From contig JASJDJ010000018.1 in NCBI GenBank assembly GCA_030065635.1, positions 1 to 46,949 on the forward strand: a DNA stretch of 46,949 nucleotides, written 5' to 3'. Origin of the DNA: Xenococcaceae cyanobacterium MO_188.B32. Its GTDB lineage: Bacteria > Cyanobacteriota > Cyanobacteriia > Cyanobacteriales > Xenococcaceae. The notes below the pieces were generated by a model. The model saw only the letters and a list, made by a program, of their open reading frames with translations. It made no database searches and was not told the origin of the DNA. Made by a program: the position numbers and the translations under genes. Below, piece by piece: positions 33,318 through 40,542 of the stretch (positions are counted from its first letter, which is position 1; each line of letters starts with the position of its first letter).

Positions 33318-33420
33318 GGGTAGATGGGGAAAAATGCAACTAATTTCTAATGTATCTAATCGTTCCCCAATATTTAAATTCTATAAATACCGCTAATAAA
33401 AATCTACTAAAATCTAATAG

Positions 33421-33888
33421 ACCGCATTCCTAACGGTTAGAATGCTAGCTTGAGGACTTTAACCTCCTTTAGAAGACCGTCTTCGACGTTTTTTCTGGCT
33501 ACATGACCCCTTTTTAGCTAAAGCTAAAAATTCATCTGGATCGGGCACATCAAGAGAACAAGCAATAAACCATCGTAAATTCTTAGCATAGATGCGATAA
33601 CTTAATGCTCTATTGTTCTTTATAGCGTCCAAAATCCATTCTTGACCTTGAGAATACTCAAAGGTTAATGGCGCATGAATATACTTCCCATATTTAGCCT
33701 CTAAAGCATAAGGCACACGAAAAATAAGATTTTTACCATCGTATTGGGTTATTTGATTTCCTAACTTTTCATCTGAACTTCCTACAGTAGAATATTGAGT
33801 ATTTTTCTGTCCTAGAGTTACACTGATTGGTTTATTCTTTATTATGTAATTCTCTTGGAAGTTCAGTTACTATAGAACGCTGAGACAT
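33421..33888 (-). pseudogene. decayed TnpB/Cas12-like transposon gene with right-end hairpin
   Basis: Read on the - strand, ATG 33888 begins MSQRSIVTELPRELHNKE and stops at 33832. Another frame then continues through KNKPISVTLGQK ... KNLIFRVPYALEAKYGKYI ... LTFEYSQGQEWILDAIKNN ... ALSYRIYAKNLRWFIACSL. It ends abruptly at a basic tail (SQKKRRRRSSKGG, stop at 33459). The middle resembles the oligonucleotide-binding N-terminal lobe of cyanobacterial TnpB-like proteins; the RuvC part is missing. Just beyond lies a hairpin with GCATTCTAACCGTTAGGAATGC (about 33427-33448), like a right end. Frameshifted and truncated; the family call is tentative. Confidence 0.4.
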
Positions 33889-33900
33889 TATTGTTTCACC

Positions 33901-33940
33901 GCGAGTTGCTCATGGGGGAAACCCCCAAGACCGCACTCGC
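33901..33940 (-). mobile_element. hairpin at the presumed left end of the decayed element
   Basis: GCGAG (33901) pairs with CTCGC (33936), enclosing the inner palindrome TGGGGG-AAA-CCCCCA (33913-33927). It lies 13 bases upstream of the remnant's first ATG, as expected for the left-end imperfect palindrome of an IS200/IS605-like transposon. The rest of 33941-34090 shows no feature. Confidence 0.4.
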
Positions 33941-34090
33941 TCACCTTTTCCAATAAGCGATCTCCTTCTTCTTGGAGTGCTTGCATTAGTTTTCTATTCT
34001 TGGGGACTTGGGGAATTCCATTTTTAGTTTAATTATGTCGCTCTATTTAATCGTCAATATTGTAACGATAAATCATCAGTTATTTACTCT

Positions 34091-34123
34091 ATGTACTTAA
34101 TTTGAGTACTATTAAAGAGTACT
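34091..34123 (+). promoter_or_regulatory. three iterated GAGTACT half-sites upstream of the toxin-antitoxin pair
   Basis: ATGTACT (34091-34097), GAGTACT (34104-34110) and GAGTACT (34117-34123) recur with an exact 13-bp period, 28 bases before the antitoxin ATG. Each contains the near-palindrome (A/T)GTACT. Iterated short sites are the normal operator form for ribbon-helix-helix antitoxins, so this is the likely autoregulatory site. Confidence 0.6.
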
Positions 34124-34150
34124 TTTTTTAGTCTAGTCGATTAGATTTAT

Positions 34151-34384
34151 ATGCCTCAAGTTAAAGTAACTCTGGAAGGAAAAGCGATCGAGTTTATAGA
34201 TAATCATAAAAAATATGGTTACTCTAGTAGAACAGAATTAGTAAGAGATGCCATTGCTCTTTTACAGCAACAGTTAGAACAAAAAGAGTTAGAAGAATCA
34301 GCACGAATCTATCAGCAAATATACGAAGAAGATACAGAGCTTCAAGAATTAACCGATGGAGCAGCTACTGAATGGCTGGAGTAG
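34151..34384 (+). CDS. ribbon-helix-helix antitoxin (CopG/ParD type)
   Basis: A 77-residue antitoxin. The N-terminal strand PQVKVTLEGKAIEFID and the helix pair GYSSRTELVRDAIALLQQQL make a ribbon-helix-helix DNA-binding unit (residues 1-45). The acidic tail (ELEESARIYQQIYEEDTELQELT) would wrap the toxin. Its 3' end overlaps the toxin gene by 13 bases, so the two are translationally coupled. Three 13-bp-spaced GTACT sites upstream are a probable operator. The partner is MazF-like, a less common pairing than RHH with ParE, though MazE-type RHH antitoxins are known. Confidence 0.85.
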   Translation: MPQVKVTLEGKAIEFIDNHKKYGYSSRTELVRDAIALLQQQLEQKELEESARIYQQIYEEDTELQELTDGAATEWLE

Positions 34385-34737
34385 ATTTTAAACCAAAACG
34401 GGGCATGATAATCGATATCGATCTTAATCCCGTTAAAGGTAGTGAAACTGGAAAGATTAGACCTTGTATAGTTGTTACCAATGATACTTACAATAGAATA
34501 CTTTCTGTAATTCAGGTTGTACCAATTACTGATTGGACTGAGAAAAAAGCTGCCGTTAAAACAAATATTACTCTCATAAAATCTGCTGAGAATGGTCTTA
34601 CTAAAAAATCCATAGCTGATTGCTTACAAAATCGTCCAGTTGATTACCAAAAAAGATCTGTCAAATTTCGCGGTCATTTAGATGCTGTAACGATGAAAAA
34701 AATAGACGAAGCTTTGAGGATTATATTTAGTATTTAG
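34372..34737 (+). CDS. MazF/PemK-family endoribonuclease toxin
   Basis: A 121-residue SH3-like barrel of the PemK/MazF family: PKRGMIIDIDLNPVKGSETGKIRPCIVVTND near residues 8-38 contains the conserved G-x-E-x-G-x-x-R-P-x-V segment, followed by VQVVPIT and a C-terminal GHLDAVTMKKIDEALRIIF. MazF toxins cut mRNA at short sequences and halt translation when the antitoxin decays. The ATG lies inside the antitoxin's last codons. Length and motifs are complete, so the module is probably functional. Confidence 0.88.
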   Translation: MAGVDFKPKRGMIIDIDLNPVKGSETGKIRPCIVVTNDTYNRILSVIQVVPITDWTEKKAAVKTNITLIKSAENGLTKKSIADCLQNRPVDYQKRSVKFRGHLDAVTMKKIDEALRIIFSI

Positions 34738-34771
34738 GTAAATACATCGATCCAAGATTTTTTTTACTAAC

Positions 34772-34800
34772 CGCAGAGGGCGCAGAGAGCGCAGAGAGGA
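34772..34800. repeat. GCGCAGAG-type short tandem repeat
   Basis: Variants of CGCAGAGG/CGCAGAGA repeat four times after the MazF gene. This is a common cyanobacterial intergenic tract. Confidence 0.5.
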
Positions 34801-34924
34801 GTTTCTGGTAGTGTCCGATAATCAAATGCGGTAGTGTTAGAGAAGGATCGATCTCTCTTAACCTGAACTGAGGCTTGATTAAGTCGATCGAGACTTACGG
34901 CAGGGGTGTGGGGAGGTCGTAACG

Positions 34925-35002
34925 TCCCCACTGGGGACGGCACTCATAAAGGGGCGAAGAGGTTCGCCCCACGGTGCCTTGGCTTGGGGGGCTAGTCCCC
35001 CA
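34925..35002 (+). ncRNA. cluster of hairpins with the two-stem motif, copy D
   Basis: Three consecutive palindromes lie in the MazF-STAND gap. They are GTCCCC-ACT-GGGGAC (34925-34939), the two-stem motif (34939-34978) and TTGGGGGGCTAGTCCCCCAA (about 34984-35001). The motif has outer GGCAC / GTGCC, linker TCATAAA, inner GGGGCGAA-GAGG-TTCGCCCC, and ACG. Compared with copies A and B, both sides of the outer stem have changed (GGGGC/GCCCC to GGCAC/GTGCC) while the linker core ATAAA and the AC closure are kept, which indicates selection on structure. No ORF is credible between 34738 and 35107. Confidence 0.5.
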
Positions 35003-35107
35003 ATAGAAGTTTTGCCTTTAAACGATCGATCGAGTAGAGTCAAAAAGTCAAATCTTAAAATCATACTCTTGTAAGGCCCTACGGGATAAACTAACATAAA
35101 CCAATCG

Positions 35108-35800
35108 TTATTCTTCTTTCTTTAACGCAGGATTTTTCTTCTCCGCCCAAGCAGTTAATATATGGGCTAGAGATTCTACTTTACATTCATCGCTAGGACA
35201 TTTTGAGACTGTCTGATGGGCTTGTCTCCAGAGATTCAATTTTGTGGACAAAAAACTGCTCTAATTGGTCGAATATCAGTACTAAAGGCTTGTCTGCCGT
35301 TTCAACTGCCAGGGATAAAAGTTGAAGAAAAGTACGATTATTATCTGGTGCTTCGGGTAAGTTTAAATCATCAACTAAAGCCTTACCAATTGTTTCCAAG
35401 GGATCGCGATTATCAAAACGAATATAAACTCCTCGATGGTTGCTTTCTGGTTTAGTAAGTTGGGGTATGATGCCAGCCTGTAAGAATGAATTTTTCCCAC
35501 AGCCAGATTCCCCCATCAGAATGCCCAACCGAAATCGATCGCTCAGAATAGATTCTAGACATTCTCGTAAATCGCGATCGGCTTCGCTGGCACTGCGCGA
35601 TCGCGCTGCAATTGAGCAAATATTTCCGCATCATCTTGACTAAAAGCTCTTAACCCCTTAATTGCTTTACGTTCGGTAAAATCGGGAATGGGTGTAGATG
35701 CTCTCGGCATCGTTTTTATAGCAATTACTAAGGCAGTTAAAAAAACTCCAGCAAAGATCGACCAGAAAATCAGAGCATATTCTTCTGCTGCAAAAATACG
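35108..35800 (-). pseudogene. membrane-anchored STAND NTPase, frameshifted and truncated
   Basis: Read on the - strand, a frame open from 35800 encodes a transmembrane helix (LIFWSIFAGVFLTALVIAI), then PDFTERKAIKGLRAFSQ and AEIFAQLQRDR. About 23 bp inserted at 35574-35596 shifts the frame. It resumes with DLRECLESILSDRFRLGILM, a P-loop GESGCGKNSFLQAGIIPQL, RFDNRDPL and Walker B PLVLIFDQLEQFF, then ends prematurely. A third frame gives an unrelated tail (CPSDECKVESLAHILTAWAEK, stop at 35108). Intact relatives continue with sensor and WD40 or TPR repeats, all missing here. These nSTAND proteins are signal or conflict ATPases. Confidence 0.7.
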
Positions 35801-35802
35801 TC

Positions 35803-36219
35803 AGTTCGACGAAGCTAGAAACTCAGAAATTTATCAGAATTTATTCAGTATTTAGGTGTCTGAATCCCCGATCGTTTCTTTGAAAAAATTATAACTCCGT
35901 ACGTGTACGCGCACGCGAAGCGACTACCGCAGGTCAGCGACTACCGAAGGTCTCTCCGAACTCCGAATTCCGAACTCACGTCTTAAGTAGTTGATGCAGT
36001 TTTTCTATCTTTAATTGCCAACTTCATCTATGCATATTTACATTAGTTGAATAAAAGCGATCGCCTTTTTGTAGAGTTTTGTAGAAGCGCGATAGTTTTT
36101 AAGGTTTAAAAAGCTAAAGATTTGGTTATTTCTTATTAACAGACCATTTTTTCCTAAAATAAAAAGAGAGCAGACCATTGCTCTCCCTAATCAAAAACAT
36201 TTAGCTAGATTGTAACAAA
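35803..36219. other. gene-free spacer upstream of the STAND relic
   Basis: About 415 bases without a credible gene. A GC-rich patch at about 35905-35960 contains repeated CGACTACCG(A/C)AGGTC units and GCGAAGCGAC, resembling small dispersed repeats; another HIP1-like GCGATCG occurs at 36058. The remaining sequence is AT-rich and probably carries the promoter of the gene at 36220. Confidence 0.4.
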
Positions 36220-36468
36220 ATGGCAAACATAGATACAAGATGGGAACAAGCCTTATTAAATAAAGTAACTAACAACGGCGAAAGAATTGCTGTTATTGAA
36301 AGAGATGTTAAAGACATCAAAGATAACTCTTTGACAATGAAAGAGGATATTTCTATCTTAAAAAATGATGTTTCTATCTTAAAAGTGGAAATGCTTCTGG
36401 CTAAGAAGCTTATTCCACACCCACCCGAAGGGGGCGAGACAAAAGTAACCTCTACGAACAGTATTTAG
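36220..36468 (+). CDS. small coiled-coil hypothetical protein
   Basis: An 82-residue protein. Residues 15-60 are a heptad-patterned helix with repeats of the type IAVIERDVKDIKDN, MKEDISILKNDVSILKVEM, like a short trimeric coiled coil. No other domain is seen. Similar small proteins occur in cyanobacteria beside repeats and nuclease genes. The C-terminal part after AKKLIPHPPEGGE is low-complexity and the gene ends 137 bases before an inverted-repeat element, which could have cut a longer protein. Function unknown. Confidence 0.55.
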   Translation: MANIDTRWEQALLNKVTNNGERIAVIERDVKDIKDNSLTMKEDISILKNDVSILKVEMLLAKKLIPHPPEGGETKVTSTNSI

Positions 36469-36826
36469 TATCAAAATTGCATACCCTCTTACCTTTCAGA
36501 AATAAGAATCTACAGAAGAAATAAATTAATACTAAAGATAGTTAATCATGAAACATTTTAAAAGTTTATTTATAGGTTCTGCGATCGAGTCTTATGCTAT
36601 TTAAGAGGATGTCTGAAAAGTCGAAAATGATACCAAAGAAGCTATCTATTAAATAGGATTGACTCAATCAAAAGCTACTTTTTTAGTCACCGTTACACCG
36701 CCGTAAAAGCGGTGCGCGGGGAGGGGGGTTTTATAACCAAATAGATTGGCTGGAAGTACAGACTTAAAACTATTAGAAACCCCCCTTCCACCCCCGCGTC
36801 GACGAAAGCGGTCGGAACTTGGCGAC

Positions 36827-36871
36827 GGGGCGTTGACATGGGCGCGACGCTCTCTTTGCGCCACAGCCCCT
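36827..36871 (+). ncRNA. two-stem motif, copy C1
   Basis: Outer GGGGC / GCCCC with linker GTTGACA and closing ACA; the inner hairpin pairs GGCGC with GCGCC around a longer loop. It is the least regular copy. Confidence 0.4.
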
Positions 36872-36956
36872 CAGGTTTCCTCGCCTTAAGCACGCCTACC
36901 GAGCAAGGGAATGCTCGCCAAGACACGACGGTGCGAAGGTCGGCGTTCCCTTGCGG

Positions 36957-36998
36957 AGGGGCTGATTCTGTCGTTTTACGGCAGAACTCATACGCCCC
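36957..36998 (-). ncRNA. two-stem motif, copy C2, opposite strand
   Basis: On the - strand: GGGGC, GTATGA, inner stem GTTCTGCCGT with ACGACAGAAT (wobble pairs included), then AGCCCC. The orientation is opposite to copies A and B. Confidence 0.45.
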
Positions 36999-37036
36999 GT
37001 CCTGTCGTCGGCGCGGGGTCCGACCTCTGCGGTGAC

Positions 37037-37079
37037 AAGGGGCTGTCACCTGAATTTATTTCAGGTGCTTGAATGCCCC
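37037..37079 (-). ncRNA. two-stem motif, copy C3, opposite strand
   Basis: On the - strand: GGGGC, ATTCAAG, inner stem CACCTGAA with TTCAGGTG, ACA, GCCCC. The inner stem shares no sequence with the other copies but pairs perfectly. Confidence 0.5.
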
Positions 37080-37227
37080 GCCGCATTCCGCGGTCAAATT
37101 ATTGAATCGAACGCTCTCGATCTAAGTGACTAATTATACTTCTCAGACATCCTGTAAAATTTTTGGGTCTTTTTGTACCATGAAAATCGATGGTAATGAT
37201 GTACCAGGTCATGTAACTACGAACTCC

Positions 37228-37250
37228 TGATAACTGATAACTGATAACTG
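37228..37250. repeat. heptamer tandem repeat TGATAAC x3
   Basis: Three perfect TGATAAC units lie just downstream of ubiD (- strand gene ending at 37264). Confidence 0.65.
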
Positions 37251-37263
37251 TTCACTGTCAAAA

Positions 37264-38772
37264 TTATTTCATATCATAACCAAATAAATTAGCATCGACT
37301 TCTGCTAAATCGATATCTCCTAAACCGTATTCTGCCCAACGTCTCGATACCATAGCTGCTACATCCTCATCGGATTCTAGAGGTTCACCCCATTCATGGT
37401 CGGTTTCGGGAGGGATTTTAGTAGTAGCATCGATACCCATACGTCCACCCAAACCTATTTTCTCACTGGCAAAATCGAGAGTGTCAAAAGGAGTATCGGG
37501 GAGGATAAATACATCGCGGGATGGATCGACTTTAGAACTAATTGCCCATACTACCTGTCGAGGATCGCGGATATTGATGCTTTTATCTACTACAATCACA
37601 AATTTAGTGTAAGTGAACTGGGGTAAGGCACTCCAAAAAGCTAAAGCTGCCCTTCTGGCTTGCCCCGGATAGGCTTTGTCAATAGAGATAATTGCTGCTT
37701 TATAACTCAAAGCTTCCATGGGGAGGAAGAAATCGGTAATTTCCGAAACTTGTTGTCTGAGTATGGGAGTATAGATCCGATTGAGAGCGATCGCCATCAT
37801 GGCTTCTTCTTTCGGTGGACGACCGCTAAAAGTAGTCAGATAAATAGGGTCTTTGCGATGAGTAACGCAGTGGAAACGAATTAGGGGAGAATCTTCTACA
37901 CCACCGTAGTAACCCATATGATCGCCAAAAGGGCCATCGGGTAATACTTCTCCTGGGGTAATTGTCCCTTCTAAGACAAATTCTGAATCGGCAGGAACTT
38001 CTAAATCTAGGGTTTTACATTTGGCTAGTTTAACTCCAGAACCGCCATATAAACCCGCAAACAACCATTCCGATAAATCTACAGGAATAGGTGTAGCTGC
38101 TGCCATAATAATTAGAGGATCGACACCAAGCGCGATCGCAATTTCTAATTTTTTCCCTGCTTCGGCTGCTTTGCGTAAATGTCTTGCCCCACCACGAACC
38201 GATAACCAATGGACGGTCATGGTATTTTGAGACTGTAGTTGTAAGCGATAGACCCCTACATTCGGTGTACCAGTCTCACAATCTTTAGTTATTACTAAAC
38301 CCAAAGTAATGATTTTACCTGCATCTCCAGGATAAGGACGAATCATGGGGATTTGGTTTAAATCTACCTCTTCTCCTTCTACTACTACTTGCTGACAAGC
38401 AGGAAAAAAGTCTTTTCCAGGTTTGGCTTTAACTACATCAAAAAGAACTTTACCAAAATCTATAGCTTGAGATATCTTTTTGGGGGGTTTAGGCTGTTGT
38501 AACATTGCCAGCTTTTTCCCCAAATCTTCCAATTCTGCGGGCTGTTCCATATTCATTGCCCAACAAATTCGTTCTACTGTTCCCATTAAGTTAACAGCTA
38601 CGGGAAACGAACAACCTTTGACGTTTTCAAATAGTAATCCAGGTCCTCCAGCTTGTAGCATCCGATTAGAAATCTCGGCTATTTCCAAATCTGGATCGAC
38701 TAGCGCAGAAATGCGTCTGAGTTGTCCTTTTTCTTCTAGAAGTTTAATAAATCCCCGTAAGTCTCTTGCCAT
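37264..38772 (-). CDS. ubiD: UbiD-family prFMN-dependent decarboxylase
   Basis: A 502-residue UbiD-family protein. Recognisable parts are the start MARDLRGFIKLLEEKGQLRRI, LLFENVKG, the nucleotide-proximal block PGDAGKIITLGLVITKD...NVGVYRLQLQ, GGARHLRKAAEAGKKLEIAIALGVDP, and the catalytic-region EFVLEGTITPGEVLPDGPFGDHMGYYGG with the ERE-type acidic/basic set. Cyanobacteria use such an enzyme to decarboxylate the 4-hydroxy-3-polyprenylbenzoate intermediate of plastoquinone synthesis. The prFMN synthase UbiX is not in the window. Length is standard. Confidence 0.9.
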   Translation of the reverse strand: MARDLRGFIKLLEEKGQLRRISALVDPDLEIAEISNRMLQAGGPGLLFENVKGCSFPVAVNLMGTVERICWAMNMEQPAELEDLGKKLAMLQQPKPPKKISQAIDFGKVLFDVVKAKPGKDFFPACQQVVVEGEEVDLNQIPMIRPYPGDAGKIITLGLVITKDCETGTPNVGVYRLQLQSQNTMTVHWLSVRGGARHLRKAAEAGKKLEIAIALGVDPLIIMAAATPIPVDLSEWLFAGLYGGSGVKLAKCKTLDLEVPADSEFVLEGTITPGEVLPDGPFGDHMGYYGGVEDSPLIRFHCVTHRKDPIYLTTFSGRPPKEEAMMAIALNRIYTPILRQQVSEITDFFLPMEALSYKAAIISIDKAYPGQARRAALAFWSALPQFTYTKFVIVVDKSINIRDPRQVVWAISSKVDPSRDVFILPDTPFDTLDFASEKIGLGGRMGIDATTKIPPETDHEWGEPLESDEDVAAMVSRRWAEYGLGDIDLAEVDANLFGYDMK

Positions 38773-38850
38773 AGTTAAGAAATATAAAGCTTATTATTAT
38801 CATACCGAGTTTGGCTACAAAAGAACTCCTTAATCAAAATCCGTAATTTC

Positions 38851-38890
38851 CTACTTGCTACTAACTACTAACTACTAACCACTAACTACT
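38851..38890. repeat. heptamer tandem repeat (CTAACTA type)
   Basis: Five or so units of CTAACTA/CTAACCA in tandem directly abut the palindromic element that begins at 38890. Confidence 0.6.
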
Positions 38891-38990
38891 ATAGCAATCC
38901 GATTTGAGTTGTAAACTCCAAAATCTCTGGAACAAATCCAATATGACGCGATCGCCGATCGCTGTTCATGAATCAAATCGGATTGCTATA
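38890..38990. mobile_element. 101-bp MITE-like element with perfect 18-bp terminal inverted repeats
   Basis: TATAGCAATCCGATTTGA (38890-38907) and its exact reverse complement (38973-38990) bound a 101-bp segment containing GCGATCGCCGATCGC. TA at both tips is consistent with a Tc1/IS630-type TA target. No ORF is present. It occupies part of the 450-bp gap between ubiD and sqdB; the remaining 38991-39227 holds the sqdB promoter region without recognisable motifs. Confidence 0.7.
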
Positions 38991-39227
38991 AAATTTTTCA
39001 GGTTCATACTAAAGTTATTAGTTTCTGTACCCCATCATGTTCTAATATTTCTTCAGATCATTTTTGAGAATTAATTGAGATTTACACAGATGTCGATCGA
39101 TAAAATTATCTGGAAATTTCGATCGAGAGCATTATGCACTTAAATTCTGATTAAATGATTTAGGTTACCTATACTAGTTGAGCCCTCAACTAGATTGCTT
39201 CATTATGGCTGTTGTTAGAGGTAAAAT

Positions 39228-40427
39228 ATGAAAGTTATCGTTTTAGGTGGAGACGGCTTCTGTGGCTGGCCTACTGCCCTACACTTATCTAATTTAGGTT
39301 TTGAAATTGTTATTGTCGATAACCTATCCAGACGCAATATTGATAACGAGTTAGAAGTTAGTTCCTTAACACCAATCTCCCCCATTGGGGTAAGATTAAA
39401 AACTTGGAAAGATAATACTGGCAAGGTAATTAAATTTTTTAACATAGACATTGCTAAAGAGTACGATCGCCTTCTTGCTTTAATTCTGCAAGAAAGACCC
39501 GATGCTGTAGTTCATTTTGCCGAACAACGAGCAGCACCCTATTCGATGAAATCTTCCAAGCATAAGCGTTATACCGTTAACAATAATCTTAATGCTACTA
39601 ACAATATTCTCTGCGCGATCGTCGAATCGGGGTTAGATATTCACCTAGTACATTTAGGTACTATGGGAGTCTATGGCTATGGTACGGCAGGAATGAAAAT
39701 TCCTGAAGGATATTTAGATGTAGAAGTAGTAACCGATTCGGGAGAAAGGATTCAGCAGGAAATTCTCTATCCAGCTAACCCCGGTAGCATCTACCACATG
39801 ACTAAAACCCAAGATCAATTATTTTTCTTCTACTACAACAAAAATGATGGAGTTCGGGTCACAGATTTACATCAAGGAATTGTTTGGGGAACTAATACCC
39901 CTGAAACTTTGCTAGATGACAATTTGATTAATCGTTTTGACTATGATGGTGACTACGGTACGGTTCTCAATCGTTTCTTGATGCAAGCAGCAATTAATTA
40001 TCCTCTTACCGTCCACGGTACGGGGGGACAAACTAGGGCATTTATCCATATTAAGGATACCGTTCGTTGTGTGCAACTGGCGATCGAAAATCCTCCTGCT
40101 AAAGGAGATCGAGTTAGAATTCTCAATCAGATGACTGAAACTCACCGAGTCAGAGATTTAGCCAAAATGGTTGCGGAAATGACTGGTGGAGAAATTGCTT
40201 ATCTAGATAATCCCCGCAATGAAGCTCCAGAAAATGAGTTATTTGTAAAGAATGAACGTCTTCTAGACTTGGGACTAGAGCCAACAACACTGAGTCAAGG
40301 CTTACTCAAAGAAGTAACAGATGTCGCTCGCAAATATTCTTATCGATGCGACCGCAGTAAAATTCCTTGTACTTCACTATGGATTCAAAACCAAAGTAAG
40401 CCCGTCAAGGAAGCAGTATTGAGATAA
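39228..40427 (+). CDS. sqdB: UDP-sulfoquinovose synthase SqdB
   Basis: A 399-residue extended SDR that converts UDP-glucose and sulfite to UDP-sulfoquinovose for the thylakoid sulfolipid SQDG. Diagnostic features are the start MKVIVLGGDGFCGWPTALHL, the DNLSRRNID segment, HFAEQRAAPYSMKS, HLGTMGVYGYG with TG replacing the usual SS, the YHMTKTQDQLFFFYYNKNDGVRVTDLHQGIVWG block including YxxxK, and GGQTRAFIHIKDTVRC. Length matches SqdB. sqdX is not the next gene. An upstream AT-rich spacer suggests a private promoter. Confidence 0.96.
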   Translation: MKVIVLGGDGFCGWPTALHLSNLGFEIVIVDNLSRRNIDNELEVSSLTPISPIGVRLKTWKDNTGKVIKFFNIDIAKEYDRLLALILQERPDAVVHFAEQRAAPYSMKSSKHKRYTVNNNLNATNNILCAIVESGLDIHLVHLGTMGVYGYGTAGMKIPEGYLDVEVVTDSGERIQQEILYPANPGSIYHMTKTQDQLFFFYYNKNDGVRVTDLHQGIVWGTNTPETLLDDNLINRFDYDGDYGTVLNRFLMQAAINYPLTVHGTGGQTRAFIHIKDTVRCVQLAIENPPAKGDRVRILNQMTETHRVRDLAKMVAEMTGGEIAYLDNPRNEAPENELFVKNERLLDLGLEPTTLSQGLLKEVTDVARKYSYRCDRSKIPCTSLWIQNQSKPVKEAVLR

Positions 40428-40542
40428 ATATAGGGGAGGAGTTAGGGAGTTTAGTAGTTCAGTAGGAAACTATATTCAATTTACAGAATATTCCGTAATT
40501 TTTATAACTCCTACAACTTCTTTAACTCCTGTAACCCCTAAA

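Larger units (their letters stand above)
36605..37154. mobile_element. 550-bp non-autonomous element with terminal inverted repeats and nested structured motifs
   Basis: GAGGATGTCTGAAAAGT (36605-36621) is repeated inverted as ACTTCTCAGACATCCTG (37138-37154); 15 of 17 positions match. No transposase ORF is present, so it is a MITE or gutted insertion sequence with IS5/IS630-like ends. Inside is a GC-rich block (36690-37095), unlike the AT-rich surroundings, with palindromes such as CACCGCCGTAAAAGCGGTG and GCAAGGGAA...TTCCCTTGC. It contains three two-stem motifs (36827-36871 +, 36957-36998 -, 37037-37079 -) and a CCGCATTCCGCGGTCAAA right-end hairpin near 37081-37098. Several elements seem to be nested here. 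Confidence 0.55.

Noticed and set aside
36664-37049. Several overlapping ORFs in the GC-rich part of the TIR element
   Set aside because: They are Arg/Pro-rich by-products of palindromic GC-rich DNA in several frames, with no ribosome site or family pattern.
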